Assembly (NCBI GenBank): GCA_024760905.1
Contig: CM045733.1
Coordinates: 20,905,001-20,969,000 of the forward strand
Direction: 5' to 3'
Length of the DNA stretch: 64,000 nucleotides
From: Plotosus lineatus
Lineage: Eukaryota; Chordata; Actinopteri; Siluriformes; Plotosidae
This document shows positions 10,832 to 22,486 of the stretch, piece by piece. The notes below the pieces were generated by a model that saw nothing but the letters and a program-made list of their open reading frames with translations, did not search any database and was not told the origin of the DNA. The position numbers were made by a program, and so were the translations under genes. Every line of letters starts with the position of its first letter. Position 1 is the first letter of the stretch.

Positions 10832-11392
10832 TGTCATATTTTCCAGTAGATGGCATGTGTATTTTAACATGGCACATGCTGAAAAAAATATGGTATTAGA
10901 AGTAATGGGATATGCTGAATGTTGCTGCATTTTCAGTTTATTTATTTATTTATTATTTTTAATAGATGTGTATTTTCGTTAATACAGAGTGCATGCTTAT
11001 GCTTCGCTGTTAGTTTTATTGTAGTTACTGAATGAATCATATATAAAGAATCATGTGCATTAACATAAGTTAATTTAGTCGAATTAGCCAAGACTTTAAG
11101 CAGGTAATGACTCATGAAATAGCATCTTTGTTTTAGCTGTAATGTTTTCTGACAGCTAAACTGCAAATAATATATCAGTCTGATAACAGCATTTTCCCAG
11201 AATTGTGCCTTTATTTTATTGTACAATCTGCAAAACTTTGAGTTTATATTTATTTCCTTACTACTCTATAGTGCTTCAGGTCAGTTTGTTGCATTTCACT
11301 CCCAGGGTAAGAAGTGAAACCTCTGATGTGCCACAGTAACTGCTTTGGGCAATATTTTTGTTGTGTGTTTGACAAATAATTTTTAACCACAG

Positions 11393-11458
<66 letters not shown>

Positions 11459-12100
11459 CAGAAATGATTGCAGGTGGAAATATCAAGTGACAGATACAAA
11501 CTTGTGTGTCAGAATGCATTTTAAGCTATTACTGTGACAATGCAGTGGTGTGAAGATGTCAGCTTGCCAAATGAATTATTCTGTCATTCTGTGGCACACT
11601 CCCTTCTGATGCACAAGTCAGATTTTAATGCTTGGACTCTACCTTACAATGTAGGGCAGAAACACTCAAGGGTTTCAACATAAAACAAATGCAAGCTAAT
11701 GAATGCTTGAATTATTGAGGTGTATTAGCATCAGTATCAGTAACTACAGTAAAACTAATAGTAAGAATGTAGCTAAAAGTGAAAAATAGCTAAGTCTTGA
11801 TTTGCTTATGTTATTTCCCAAAAATCTGGTATATAATAAAACCAAATCTGTGATTTGATAAATCATGCAATCCTTTATTTCTGAGAAAATTAAGCAAAAG
11901 TTAAAAATTTGAGGTCTGCAAGTTACTCAACAAAAGTGGAACATAGTTGAAATAGATCTGAAGGTTTGCCGATTATTCAAGTAGCAGTAAATTTATGGGT
12001 AGCAGGTGAGATATTATGGTTATAAAAGTAGCATCCACCAAAGTCTCGACCTTTGCAAGTAAGGTAAGGTTGTGGCCCAACTCTTTGTGTCAAACAGTCA
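10832..12100. other. unassigned stretch around a (GT)n tract
   Basis: Apart from the GT tract at 11394-11456 I recognise no gene or repeat family. Base composition is AT-rich and open frames are short. Confidence 0.4.
11394..11456. repeat. (GT)n microsatellite
   Basis: About 63 bp of uninterrupted TG dinucleotides. Confidence 0.98.
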
Positions 12101-12104
12101 AAAC

Positions 12105-12235
12105 TCATTCATTCCGTCATTTATTTTCAAAACCACTTCATTTCAATTAGGGTTTCAGGCAGACTGGCACCCATCACAGCCGACTCTGTGCGAGGGCAAA
12201 GTACACTCTGAATGGCTCTCCAGGCTATCACAGGG
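12105..12235 (-). mobile_element. SINE-B 3' fragment
   Basis: Reverse-oriented 3' part of SINE-B: TCATTCATTCC tail, CACTTCATTTCAATTAGGGT, CTGGCACCCATCACAGCCGA, then TCTCCAGGCTATCACAGG. The tRNA-like head is missing. Confidence 0.7.
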
Positions 12236-12376
12236 GTTATTCTCCCAAATAACCTTATTTTGTTTTGTGCTGTTTAGTGCGCAGTGAAGAATTTATTTTT
12301 TATTCTTGAAAGTATTTATATAAAAAACTAAAGGGAAAAAAAAACAAAAACAAATATATATACATATGTATATATA

Positions 12377-12792
<416 letters not shown>

Positions 12793-12922
12793 TACATTTC
12801 AAGAAATTTTTCATATGTCATTTTTTTTATATGTGCGAAAGACTTTTGCACATTATTGGACATCGTCAAAAGCATAAAATGTATTGAATGCAAATTGTAA
12901 AAATGAATAATTAAATTTGTCA

Positions 12923-13263
12923 ATGGTGGCAGGATAGCATATCAGTTCGCATGTCTGCCTAACAGAAAGACGGTCCTGGGGTGCAAGTCCCGGGCTCAGC
13001 TTCTGCATTTCTGTGTGGAGTTTGCATGGTTTCCCCATGCTTGCATTGGTTTTCTCTCGGTACTCCAGTCTCCTCACAACATCCAAATTGGCCGTTCCAA
13101 ATTGTCCCTAGGTGAGTCAGAGTCTGAACAGTTGTCTATGCTGGCCCTGCAATAGTCTGGCAAGCTGTTTTAAGATGTACCCCACCATCGCCCAGTGTCA
13201 GCTGACATAGGCTGCATCCTCCCCACAATGCTCATAGAATTAATCGGTTTAGAATTGAATGAG
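12923..13263 (+). mobile_element. SINE-B, near full length
   Basis: The tRNA-derived head holds an A-box-like region near 12930-12945 and a B-box-like GTGCAAGTCCC near 12980. The body has TTTCTGTGTGGAGTTTGCAT and TTCCAAATTGTCCCTAGGTG. The tail has CTGCAATAGTCTGGCAAGCT and ends AATCGGTTTAGAATTGAATG. It is diverged, so probably old. Confidence 0.8.
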
Positions 13264-13456
13264 TGTGTGGTTATTTTTTTTTATTACTTAATTTTACTTT
13301 ATAAATAAGAGACAGAGAAAAAAACATTCTACAAATGTTTAATTTATGCTTGAGTAACTAAATAAAGACCTTAATTAACCATTTATATGTCACTATATCC
13401 TAAGAATAAGGCACTAGTATTGATTTAGTTTCAATTGTTAGCAGGCCAAATGAATA

Positions 13457-14142
13457 CAGGTATACCTCGGCTTAAGTCGTTTCGAGTTGAATCGTTCTCA
13501 ATTATACATCGGTTTTCAAAAAAGTATAGAAAAATAGATAAATAAAATAAAAAGAAAGTTTAATAAATAAAGTTTAATAAAATAGATCTTATTTGTTATG
13601 GTCTGTGCTGGCTAGAGGCGTTAACTCTCTTCATTCATTGCAAGCGCTGCGAGGGGCGTGGCTGCTACCTAGAGGTGAGGTCCAGAGAGCGCACCTGTTT
13701 CCATTCAGCAATCAGCAAGCTATAAATAGGAGCGACGCGCTTCCCTCCGACGTCAGAAGATTGTCCTTCCCAGTGATTCCGTTTCCCTGCTATCTCTCTG
13801 ACTCCTGGTATCCTGCTTCGTGCTCGACCAGTTTCCATCGATTAATTATTTCCAGTGATTTAGATTTTCCAAACTGCAAAATAAAATCGTTGAATCTTCT
13901 TACATAGTCTCCTGCATTTTTGGGTCCAACGCAATATGCTCCAGGTGCAACATTATTAAGCATATTGAAAATTGTATTCATGAATAAAGTACAGAACTAG
14001 GAATGGTTATTTACTGTTTAGTCTAGACAAGTAAATTTGGCGTAGTCTAGCCTAGGCTAGCATAGAGACAAGCTAATTCGATTTCAGTCATTTTTCGACT
14101 TAAGTCGTCTCTCCTGGAACGACGTTGGGTGTGGTATACCTG
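13457..14142. mobile_element. mariner-like inverted-repeat element with TA target
   Basis: Starts CAGGTATACCTCGGCTTAAG and ends in the inverse of CAGGTATACCACACCCAACG. TA occurs on both sides (13455-13456, 14143-14144). The subterminal CTTAAGTCG motif is also inverted at both ends. It is 686 bp long and has no transposase. Its middle (13590-13935) looks like a separate insert. Confidence 0.7.
13592..13935 (+). promoter_or_regulatory. LTR-like promoter segment inside the mariner-like element
   Basis: The segment starts TGTTATGGTCTGTGCTGGC, has a TATA-like CTATAAATAGG at 13720-13730, an AATAAAA signal near 13880, and CTGCATTTTTGGGTCCAACGC near its end. This spacing resembles a Gypsy-type solo LTR. 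I found no convincing 5-bp target duplication, so it could instead be element-specific filler. Confidence 0.35.
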
Positions 14143-14739
14143 TATATATTTTAAACACCTTAAACTCTAATATTGTTAATATTCAGTTATTCTTCTGAAA
14201 TACTATTTTCTTCCACTCTAGTCACCTCAAAACTGAACTATATTCTTATTCTTGCATCATCAACTCATCTGTTTCTATTCGCAAATTTCTCTCTCTGGTT
14301 TTAACACGGTGCTGCCTGTTAAAAACAAAGCCACTATCCTATTCAGAAGGGGCTACGAGAAGAGAAACAACAAGGATTAATCTTACATGTTATGATAGAG
14401 TGTGGATAAATTCACACTTCTCTCTGTTAAACCCATGAAACTGAGACGCACTGGATCCCAGCACAGATATTGCAACTGCAACTGACCGCCAGAGGGTTAT
14501 GTGGCTTTATAAGGTATTTCAAGCCCTGCATGATGGATTGTTTTCCGTAGCCTCTACTGCTTTAAAACCCTGCTTCTATGTCTGATGGCCTAAAAGAAAA
14601 ACCCAAGAGGGACATGGGTGTCTCTCTAGATTCCCTCAGCTCTAAATCTCCTCCATGACTTAGGCTCAAAAGAACCAAATCGCAGTGGGGCCTAGCAGAG
14701 ATGAGATCTGAGAGGATGAGGAGAGGTTGAGGAACACAA

Positions 14740-14740
<1 letters not shown>
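14143..14740. other. unassigned stretch
   Basis: No recognisable gene or repeat family before the GA tract. Confidence 0.4.
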
Positions 14741-14773
<33 letters not shown>

Positions 14774-14792
14774 CGAAAGAGAGAGAGAGAGC

Positions 14793-14830
<38 letters not shown>
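14741..14830. repeat. interrupted (GA)n tract
   Basis: About 90 bp of GA with GCGAGA and GCGAAA interruptions. It is complementary to the CT tract that starts 115 bp downstream. Confidence 0.97.
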
Positions 14831-14835
<5 letters not shown>

Positions 14836-14944
14836 GCGTTTGCATTAGAATGGTGCTGTTGAACTTGAATGGAAGGTAAGACAGGCAACTGCTTCAGGCC
14901 ACAGCATTTTCTCAGGCATGAGTTTACATTATTCCCTTATAAAT

Positions 14945-15211
<267 letters not shown>

Positions 15212-15308
15212 CCTCTGGTGCACGCCTCCATGGCAGTGGTTAATAAAAACAATTTTGTATAATTCTGGACCATCCTGAGGTAATGTCCCTTTATGTGTCC
15301 ATGCATGT

Positions 15309-15315
15309 ATGTGTG

Positions 15316-15371
<56 letters not shown>
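15309..15371. repeat. (GT)n microsatellite
   Basis: About 62 bp of GT with one GC interruption near 15320. It is complementary to the CA tract 100 bp upstream. Confidence 0.98.
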
Positions 15372-15372
<1 letters not shown>

Positions 15373-16285
15373 ATATTTATAGTGAACATTGTATGGTGTC
15401 AGAGATTGCCTATAGAAAATAGTAGACCTTTGTTTGAGCAAATCATCAGTTATTTCAAGATTCCATGCTTCAGGTCACAAAAAGGGCCGACGTCTACTCT
15501 TCCTCCTTCATGGGAAGTGCATGCATAGCCACTGATAATTACAAACTAAAATGGAAAGAAGGAAGAGATACCGAGAGAGATGTACTCAGAAAAAAATATG
15601 TATGATTTGGATCATGGGACCTTTTTAAGTAAAGTAATTAAATACCTTAAAAAAAACAAAAAAACATATTACTGCAGAGATATGATGTGTAAGCATCACT
15701 GTGTAATCATCTAGCATAAGTATTATCTAAATGTAAAATCAAAGCTTACCTATATAACATTATAAGATGCAGGATTTATTATTATTATTTTTTTCTCAGA
15801 AGATGGCCAGTCTTAATGAGGGATAGGCAGTCAGTCAGTGGGCCCTGACCCTGTCGTGCCCTCTTCCATTAATCTTTCTGATGGGCCGTAATGGGTCCAC
15901 ACACTGCCAAGCATGTTGTGGTATCGCACAGATTTAATGAGGTCTTGTGACATTTAATAATTTAAGCATCTCTACTGGTTTTCAAAAACCTTCCTCGCCT
16001 GCACTGCTGATGAACAGGTGGCGATATAAATGTTGCAATGCAATTAAGCTCCTTTATTTATGCCATAAAGACATTAAATAATAGAATTAGCCGTTTCCCT
16101 ACTTCACCCATATATTTTGACAATGAAGATTAAACCTTAAAATGTTTTCTTTCCCTGGCAAGAGGAGGCTGTTCACAGTAACACCTGTGTTCCTATTTTT
16201 GTAATGTAAAACTCACGCTGGTTTGATGTGAAAATTGGGCTGCTTTGTCTTGCTTTAAGTACATGAATGCAGTAATATGCTCAGA
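15372..16285. other. unassigned non-repetitive stretch, regulatory candidate
   Basis: No TE family recognised. The part at 15790-16130 has mixed composition, several ATTTA/TTAAT homeodomain-type cores (TTTAATAATTTAAGC, AATTAAGCTCC, TTTATTTATGCC) and no microsatellite, unlike its surroundings. This only suggests a conserved non-coding element. Confidence 0.3.
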
Positions 16286-16541
16286 TATCCATCCATCCAT
16301 CCATCCATTTGCACAACCATGTAATCCTACTAGGGTTGCGAGGAGGCTAAGATCTATTTCAGTCAACACTGTGCAAAGCTGGCGTACTCCCTGGACAGGT
16401 TGCCAATCCATTACAGAGCAATACACACAAATATGAATACCCTCATTCATAACTAAGGGCAACTGGAACAGCCAATTAGCCTCATGTGCATATCTTTGGA
16501 CTGTAGGAAGAAACCAGGGTACCAGGAGGAAATCATGGTCA
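16286..16541 (-). mobile_element. SINE-B copy with (CCAT)n tail
   Basis: Reverse orientation. CCATCCATCC tail at 16290-16309, then TACTAGGGTTGCGAGGAGGC, CTGGACAGGTTGCCAATCCA, AACAGCCAATTAGCCTCATG and TATCTTTGGACTGTAGGAAG. The tRNA-like head is missing. Confidence 0.82.
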
Positions 16542-17603
16542 CATATAAGAATAAAATTCTGTTTTATTATGATTGTTCATTTATTTATTTATTTAAACCT
16601 ATAATGCTTTCCAAGATGGCTGGTCAGTGCATATTTGCCCTTTTGCCCTTGTGTTATAAGTACTATTATGCGAGGGTTCTCCTAATGCTCTGTTATTCAG
16701 ACTGCATTATTACTCACTCACTCTGTGAATCATCAATGCATAAGCCATTTATTAAGGATATGAAATGTGCAATGCTGGCTGGAAGCTCCTAGCCACACAC
16801 CCTGCTCTTTGTCCACCCCCGCTCCACACACCTTGTCTTCATCCCAACAGCCATGTCTCTTCATTTTATCCATCCTACTTTTTCTTCATTTTCTGGCACC
16901 TCTATCCCCTGTGCATATCTCTTCCATTCTCTTTCCTCGGTTTCTGGACCTGATGTTAAATGGGGTGGAAGGCACACCTCAGCAGCACCCCTGCCTGGTG
17001 TTAATGTTGATTAATGGTACACGAGAGTGAGCTGCCTGCTTCATCACCAGAAATGGAGCCAAGAGTCTCTGAGGAGCAGAGGTCACAGAGCTTCTCTTTT
17101 CCTAACCAGTGGTAGCATCCCCACTTGATCCATATCTGTAATGTATCCACTTTTAGCAACAGCGCTCTGTTTGCAACCAGAGAAAACCGTCAGTCGTACA
17201 TACATTAATAACAGCGTAAACTCCTGTGGCCGTGACATTGCAGTTTTTTTCCCCACACCACTGGCACATGCATACAAGCTGTGGTTATACTATCTCTGAT
17301 GTTCATGCCAGGGACTATGATTCAAAATATTTTTTGATACCGTTTCAAATCCTACATTTCGGTGTCTATCACAAGAGGATGCGTTCCCTTAAAGTTGACC
17401 TACTCTTGTCTGACATTGTCTACGGTTTCGCAAGTTTATTTGACCGATATATTAAAAAAAATAAAATAAATAAGGAGTGCACACTGAGTTTGTAGTTGAT
17501 CAGTTGTCACACTGTATGTAATTGGTAAACCAGTGTACACAGATATGCATGCACACACTAAGATGACAGTTAATTAAGTATACCAATCTAGCAAATAATG
17601 AAT

Positions 17604-17605
<2 letters not shown>
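16542..17605. other. unassigned stretch
   Basis: No gene or repeat family recognised. Open frames are short and lack known motifs. Confidence 0.4.

Positions 17606-17655
<50 letters not shown>
17606..17655. repeat. (GA)n microsatellite
   Basis: 50 bp of GA. Confidence 0.98.
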
Positions 17656-17657
<2 letters not shown>

Positions 17658-17712
17658 CAGATGCTCAAAATGTACAGTTACACCCACCTCACGCCAAAGC
17701 TGCTCCATAAGC

Positions 17713-17713
<1 letters not shown>

Positions 17714-17807
<94 letters not shown>
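17714..17807. repeat. (CA)n microsatellite
   Basis: 94 bp of uninterrupted CA, 58 bp after the GA tract. Confidence 0.98.
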
Positions 17808-17809
<2 letters not shown>

Positions 17810-18730
17810 CGGTACAGTGTGAAGTTAACATCAGATCACACCTTCAAACGAATATTCCCATTGCCCTGGGAAGCTTTTGTGTCTGTGATGAAAATGTTTG
17901 AAATCCTTTGTACGTGGAGAAGAAGCAGATCTGCTCTCAGCCTGTGAGCTTTGCGACTCTGCACCTGAGATACTGCTGGGGCCTTGGTGGACATTTGTCA
18001 TGCAGTTGCTATGGTAACAGACTGACTGGAAAGATGCACAAGTTCGTAAAATCCTTCCTTTAAATCGCTTCTCAGATAAAAACAACTCGAACATGTTCCA
18101 AAAAATATTTGCTATTTGTGACCCAAATAATGAAGTGTGTACATGTCTTCATTATAGAACCTTTATGATCAAGTATTATTCCCAGTCAGAAGGTCTGCGA
18201 ACTCCCAAGTTCTTTCGCAACTTCTTGTCCAATATGAGCAGCCTTATAATAAAGCAGCCATTAAAATCAGTATTTCAAGGACATTTTTTATTATTGCTGT
18301 TTTCTATTCCACTTGATAAGAAGCCCATGCATATTGCTTTCAGATGAACCTGCTGTAACATCTACAATACACTTGTGTACAGAGCGTTATAAACTGGCCA
18401 GCTTCTGTATTAATACAGTCAAAACAACCTTTAGAACAGCGTTCCTGCTTCAGTACATACTTTAATTGGAGCACTAGTGATTTCCTGTTGGTGGACTATT
18501 GATTTTTATTTGCAGGGTTATTTGTTGATGGAATACAAAGCTGGTGGTGCCATTTCGATCTGACCCTGACAAGGTGGCTGCTGTGTATATAGAGGCTGTG
18601 GAAGAAGTGGCACCCATGTAGCCCAATGACAAGAAAATGCTCTTCATATTATACAACAAGCTTGCAGCATAAGTATGATAATCAGTTGCTATGCAGTATA
18701 TAAACCCTCCACCACATGTTTAGTGGGGCT
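17808..18730. other. unassigned stretch
   Basis: No gene or repeat family recognised before the young SINE insertion at 18752. Confidence 0.4.
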
Positions 18731-18751
18731 CAAATACATACATTTAAGAAT

Positions 18752-19115
18752 GTCTGTCTTTCTTCCTTTCGGCTTTTTCCCTTTTACTCGGGAGTCGCCA
18801 CAGCGAATCATCTGATTCGCACATTTGATTTGGCAGAGATTCCTGTCACAACCCTTTTTTTTAGCAAGGGACAGAAACACGCTGACGACTTTGCAGCTAC
18901 TCTTTACGAAAGTCAGCAATGGTTCTTTTACATGCCTCTCACCATAGACAGTGAGAGACATGGCCCGCCTTTGATAACCCAGTTAGCTGCACTGGGGGAT
19001 ATATATATATATACATATACATCAGGCAGTGACAACCTTGTGGAAAGTGGGACTCGAACCCCCAACCTTTGGATCAGCGATCCAGCGCCCTATACCACTA
19101 GACCACCACTGCCTC
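18752..19115 (-). mobile_element. SINE-A1, full length, 21-bp target duplication
   Basis: A perfect 21-bp direct repeat flanks it (18731-18751 and 19116-19136, starting CAAATACATACATTT). On the minus strand the head reads GGCAGTGGTGGTCTAGTGGT with A box TGGTCTAGTGG and B box GGTTCGAGTCC. Then comes the body with a short internal TA run, and the A1 tail GGCGACTCCCGAGTAAAAGG then AAAAAGCCGAAAGG. Intact boxes and a perfect duplication mean a young insertion. Confidence 0.93.
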
Positions 19116-19227
19116 CAAATACATACATTTAAGAATATTTTCCAAAAATTATCATTGGTTTAACACTGAAAAGTCTCCATTGTACCAATACCAAGCTCTT
19201 TTGGACTGTTTGTTGTATTCTTTTTCA

Positions 19228-19494
19228 CTCACTCACTCATTTGTCGGATCACAGGATCTCAGCCTACACTGGGCGAAGGCAGGGCCAACACACAACCATT
19301 TCCACCCATTCTCTAAGGTCAATTTGGGACAGTCAAACAGCCTAGTGACCTACCTGTGGGAGGAAACGGGATTATCCAGAGGGAACCCATGCAAGCACAG
19401 GGAGAACATTTTTTTCAAATTCCACATAGAAAAACCTTAGCCTGGGACTCAGAGCCAGGACCTCTTTCTGTGAGGCAGCTGTACTACCCACACA
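19228..19494 (-). mobile_element. SINE-B copy
   Basis: Reverse orientation: CACTCACTCATTTG tail, GGTCAATTTGGGACAGTCAA, CTGTGGGAGGAAACGGGATT, GCACAGGGAGAACAT, CCACATAGAAA. The B-box region is degraded (GGGACTCAGAGCC). Confidence 0.78.
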
Positions 19495-19639
19495 AGGTCT
19501 ACTTGAGACTTGAAAGAAAGAACCGCCTGAAATCAGAAAGTGACAATAAATGTAACGTCCTCAATATTTCAGCATAGCGTACCTTGGCATTGATGATCGT
19601 GGTCTTTATAATTAATACAATGTTCTATCTTTACCGCAT

Positions 19640-20380
19640 ATCCATTCAAAGTCAGAGGTAAACTTAGGCCAATAACAGCTAATGTTGGGTGAGAAATGAG
19701 GTACACCCTTGACAGGCTGCCAATCCATCACAGGACTAACAGAAAAAGAATGACATACATTAAAACTCTTGTTTAAAACTACAGGCAATTCACATCTGCT
19801 TGAACCAAAGTCTTGGGATTTCTGGAGAAAACCTATGCAAGCAAAAGGAGACCATGCAGACTCCACCCGGAAAGATTCTGGCCTATTGATAAGTTTGAAT
19901 CCAGAACACGCGGGGCAGTGGTGGTCTAGTGGTATAGGGCGCTGGATCGCTGATCCAAAGGTTGGGGGTTCGAGTCCCACTCTGCGCAAGGTTGTCACTG
20001 TCCCCCCCAGTGCAGCTAACTGGGTTATCAAAGGCCGGCCATGTCTTTCACTGTCTATGGTGTGAGGCATGTAAAAGAACCATTGCTGACTTTCGACAAG
20101 AGTAGCTGCAAAGCCGTCAGCGTGTTTCCGCCCTGCGATGGCCTGGCGAGCTGTCCAGGGTGTACTCTGCCCTCGCCCGAAGTTGGCTGGGATGGGCACC
20201 AGCCTCCCCGCAACCCAAATTAGGATTAAGCGGTTACAGAAGATGATGATGATGATGAATCCAGAACACAAGCACTAATGGAACATGAACACGTCACATA
20301 GAAAAGCCCAAACCCAGGAATCAAACCCAGCACTTTCTTGTTGTAAGGCAGACTTGCTAACCCCAAGACCATTGTGTCAG
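19640..20380 (-). mobile_element. SINE-B copy split by SINE-A2
   Basis: The left part (to 19909) has GGTACACCCTTGACAGGCTG, CCAATCCATCACAGGAC and GAGACCATGCAGACTCCACC. The right part (20257-20380) has CAGGAATCAAACCCAGC (reverse B box) and TTGTTGTAAGGCAGACTTGC. Removing SINE-A2 and one copy of its duplication restores a continuous SINE-B. Confidence 0.8.
19910..20256 (+). mobile_element. SINE-A2, full length, 13-bp target duplication
   Basis: Flanked by GAATCCAGAACAC (19897-19909 and 20257-20269). A box TGGTCTAGTGG at 19922-19932 and B box GGTTCGAGTCC at 19967-19977 match RNA polymerase III consensus exactly. The body equals SINE-A1 until CAGCGTGTTTC (about 20128). Then it switches to the A2 tail: CTGCGATGGCCTGGCGAGCT, CAGCCTCCCCGCAACCC, AGGATTAAGCGGTTACAGAA, GATGATGATG. 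Confidence 0.93.
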
Positions 20381-20569
20381 GAGGGTATGCGTTTTATGTT
20401 AATCTCACCACTCCTACATGCTGACCTGTGGGATCATCAGTGCTGAATGCAGAGTGAGCCTCTGAACGTAGTTGAAGACTCCCAGCTCTATGCTTGTCCA
20501 GGCACACCTGCTGAACATGCAAAGATAAAAGACTTACATGAATTAAAAAAGGTAAACTCCTTTGGGCTT

Positions 20570-20845
20570 TTAACACCCAAACCACAGTGGCTCATCAGAT
20601 CAGTGCTTATTTCCGATTTCTGTAGCATGAAGCAACAAGGAGTTGTACTCCTCCCGGATGGGACGCTGGTCCATCGCAGGTTACCTTCCCAGTACATTTT
20701 GACTGGTACCCATTTATACCGCCGGGTGGACAGAGGCACACTTGTGGTTGAGACCTTGCCCAGGGGTCTTAGAGCAGTGAGAGTCTAACTGGGATTTGAA
20801 CACACAACCTCTCGATCACGAACACAGCACCCTAACCACTGTTAT
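20570..20845 (-). mobile_element. SINE-D copy
   Basis: A tRNA-derived repeat of about 275 bp with a second copy at 48884. On the minus strand it begins near CAGTGGTTAGGGTGCTGTG and has a B-box-like TGTGTTCAAATCCCAGTTAG. Further blocks are CTCAACCACAAGTGTGCCTC and ATGGACCAGCGTCCCATCCG. Confidence 0.7.
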
Positions 20846-21292
20846 GTTATGTGTTTGGAGAAGATAGGAGCAACAGGAGTGTGTATGTCAGTTCTTTCAG
20901 CAGAAAAAAAAGTGTATGTGTACGGCAATGTCTCAGCTTATTTCACTTGCTTGCTGCATTAGGCATCATTTGACAGATTAAAACAGTGTCTCTGTTTAAA
21001 TTTACATTTACATTTTCATCCATCAAGCAATTATAAGCAAATTTTAAAATTATCCTTCTATTCTGACTGCCATGAACTGCAGCTCAAATAACCTTTTAAA
21101 TCTTGAATTTATTTAGTCCAGAGGTCTTACCAAGCTCAGAGACAATTTTGGAAAAATAACAGTTCAAAAAAAAAAAAAAAAAAAAAAAGATCACAAGGAA
21201 ACCTTTATCTTTCTATTACGTTGGACATTGAAAACTACAACTGGCAGAAAAGATTGCCATGTAATTATTTGCAGGCATTGTTAAAAAAAAAA

Positions 21293-21327
<35 letters not shown>

Positions 21328-21371
21328 AAATAAAAATATATAATATACATACATCCATATATAATAATCAT
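20846..21371. other. unassigned stretch with poly-A and (AAAT)n
   Basis: Contains A23 at 21166-21188 and AAAT repeats at 21283-21336. Otherwise unrecognised. Confidence 0.5.
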
Positions 21372-21703
21372 GGGGGCAGTGGTGGCCTAGTGGTATAGGG
21401 CACTGGATCGCTGATCCAAAGGCTGGGGGTTCGAGTCCCACTCTCCACAGGGTTGTCACTGTCCCCCCAGTGCGGCTAACTGGGTTATCAAAAGCGGGCC
21501 ATGTCTCTCACTGTCTATGGTGAGAGGCATGTAAAAGAACCATTGCTGACTTTCGACAAGAGTAGCTGCAAAGTCGTCAGCGTGTTTCTGTCCCTTGGGT
21601 TGTGACAGGAAGGGCATCCGACGTAAAAACCTCTGCCAAATGAAATGTGTGAATCAGATGATTCGCTGTGGCGACTCCCGAGTAAAAGGGAAAAAGCCGA
21701 AAA

Positions 21704-21705
<2 letters not shown>
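21372..21705 (+). mobile_element. SINE-A1, full length
   Basis: Head GGGGGCAGTGGTGGCCTAGT (A box TGGCCTAGTGG), B box GGTTCGAGTCC at 21429-21439. The shared body runs to CAGCGTGTTTC near 21588, then the A1 tail GGAAGGGCATCCGACGTAAA, CGCTGTGGCGACTCCCGAGT, AAAAAGCCGAAAAG. It is followed at once by (TA)n, and target duplication is obscured by that tract. Confidence 0.92.

Positions 21706-21750
<45 letters not shown>
21706..21750. repeat. (TA)n(CA)n microsatellite
   Basis: 37 bp of TA then four CA units, starting at the end of the SINE-A1 tail. Confidence 0.96.
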
Positions 21751-22037
21751 AGTATTTAAGCTGGAGAATGAAAGTGAATTAAATTTTCAAGTCCAAAATC
21801 AATACAACTGTAATACAATAAATTGTGGTTGGAATAAAGTGCATCTGGATCGTAGCCTACAAGTGTGATGTGTGTTGTTCTATTTCTTTTTTAGAGGACA
21901 AACACTTGGACTGATTGGATTTGGGAATAAATTATCTGCGACCAAGGGAACATCTCTGATTAGTTTACACACACAAAGAAGCCTTAATAAGAGATGAGCT
22001 TCATGTGGCATATAATTTTTTAAGTGCCAATAAGGGG

Positions 22038-22185
<148 letters not shown>

Positions 22186-22486
22186 AAAGGCATTTCAATA
22201 GATTTTGCACACCACATTTAAAAGAAGTGTCATGGTTTACTAAAAAAACAAAAAGATTAAATGCAGGCATCACTGTAATAGTTTAAAGCCCCTCTCTGTG
22301 TGTCATTTCCAGCTAATTAATTTCTTCCCTGAGCCATGCCGTTTTGGCTGTCTGACAGGTAACATTATGAAACATGCCCTTCTTCCATTTGCTCATACAT
22401 CTGTGGTCAGTTTCTTTTTGAAAATCTTAACCAGAATAATATCTCTGGTGTTAAAGCCACATGTTTGTAATTACAATAATTAAGCA

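Noticed and set aside
10616..10849. Small membrane protein frame (FLLFFLSFVIFYF)
   Set aside because: It lies in the T-rich right part of MITE-C copy 1 and the TATAT repeat, so it is transposon sequence.
19922..19977. Possible tRNA gene (perfect A and B boxes)
   Set aside because: The 3' side does not form an acceptor stem, and the unit recurs eight times with the same body and target duplications, so it is a SINE head.
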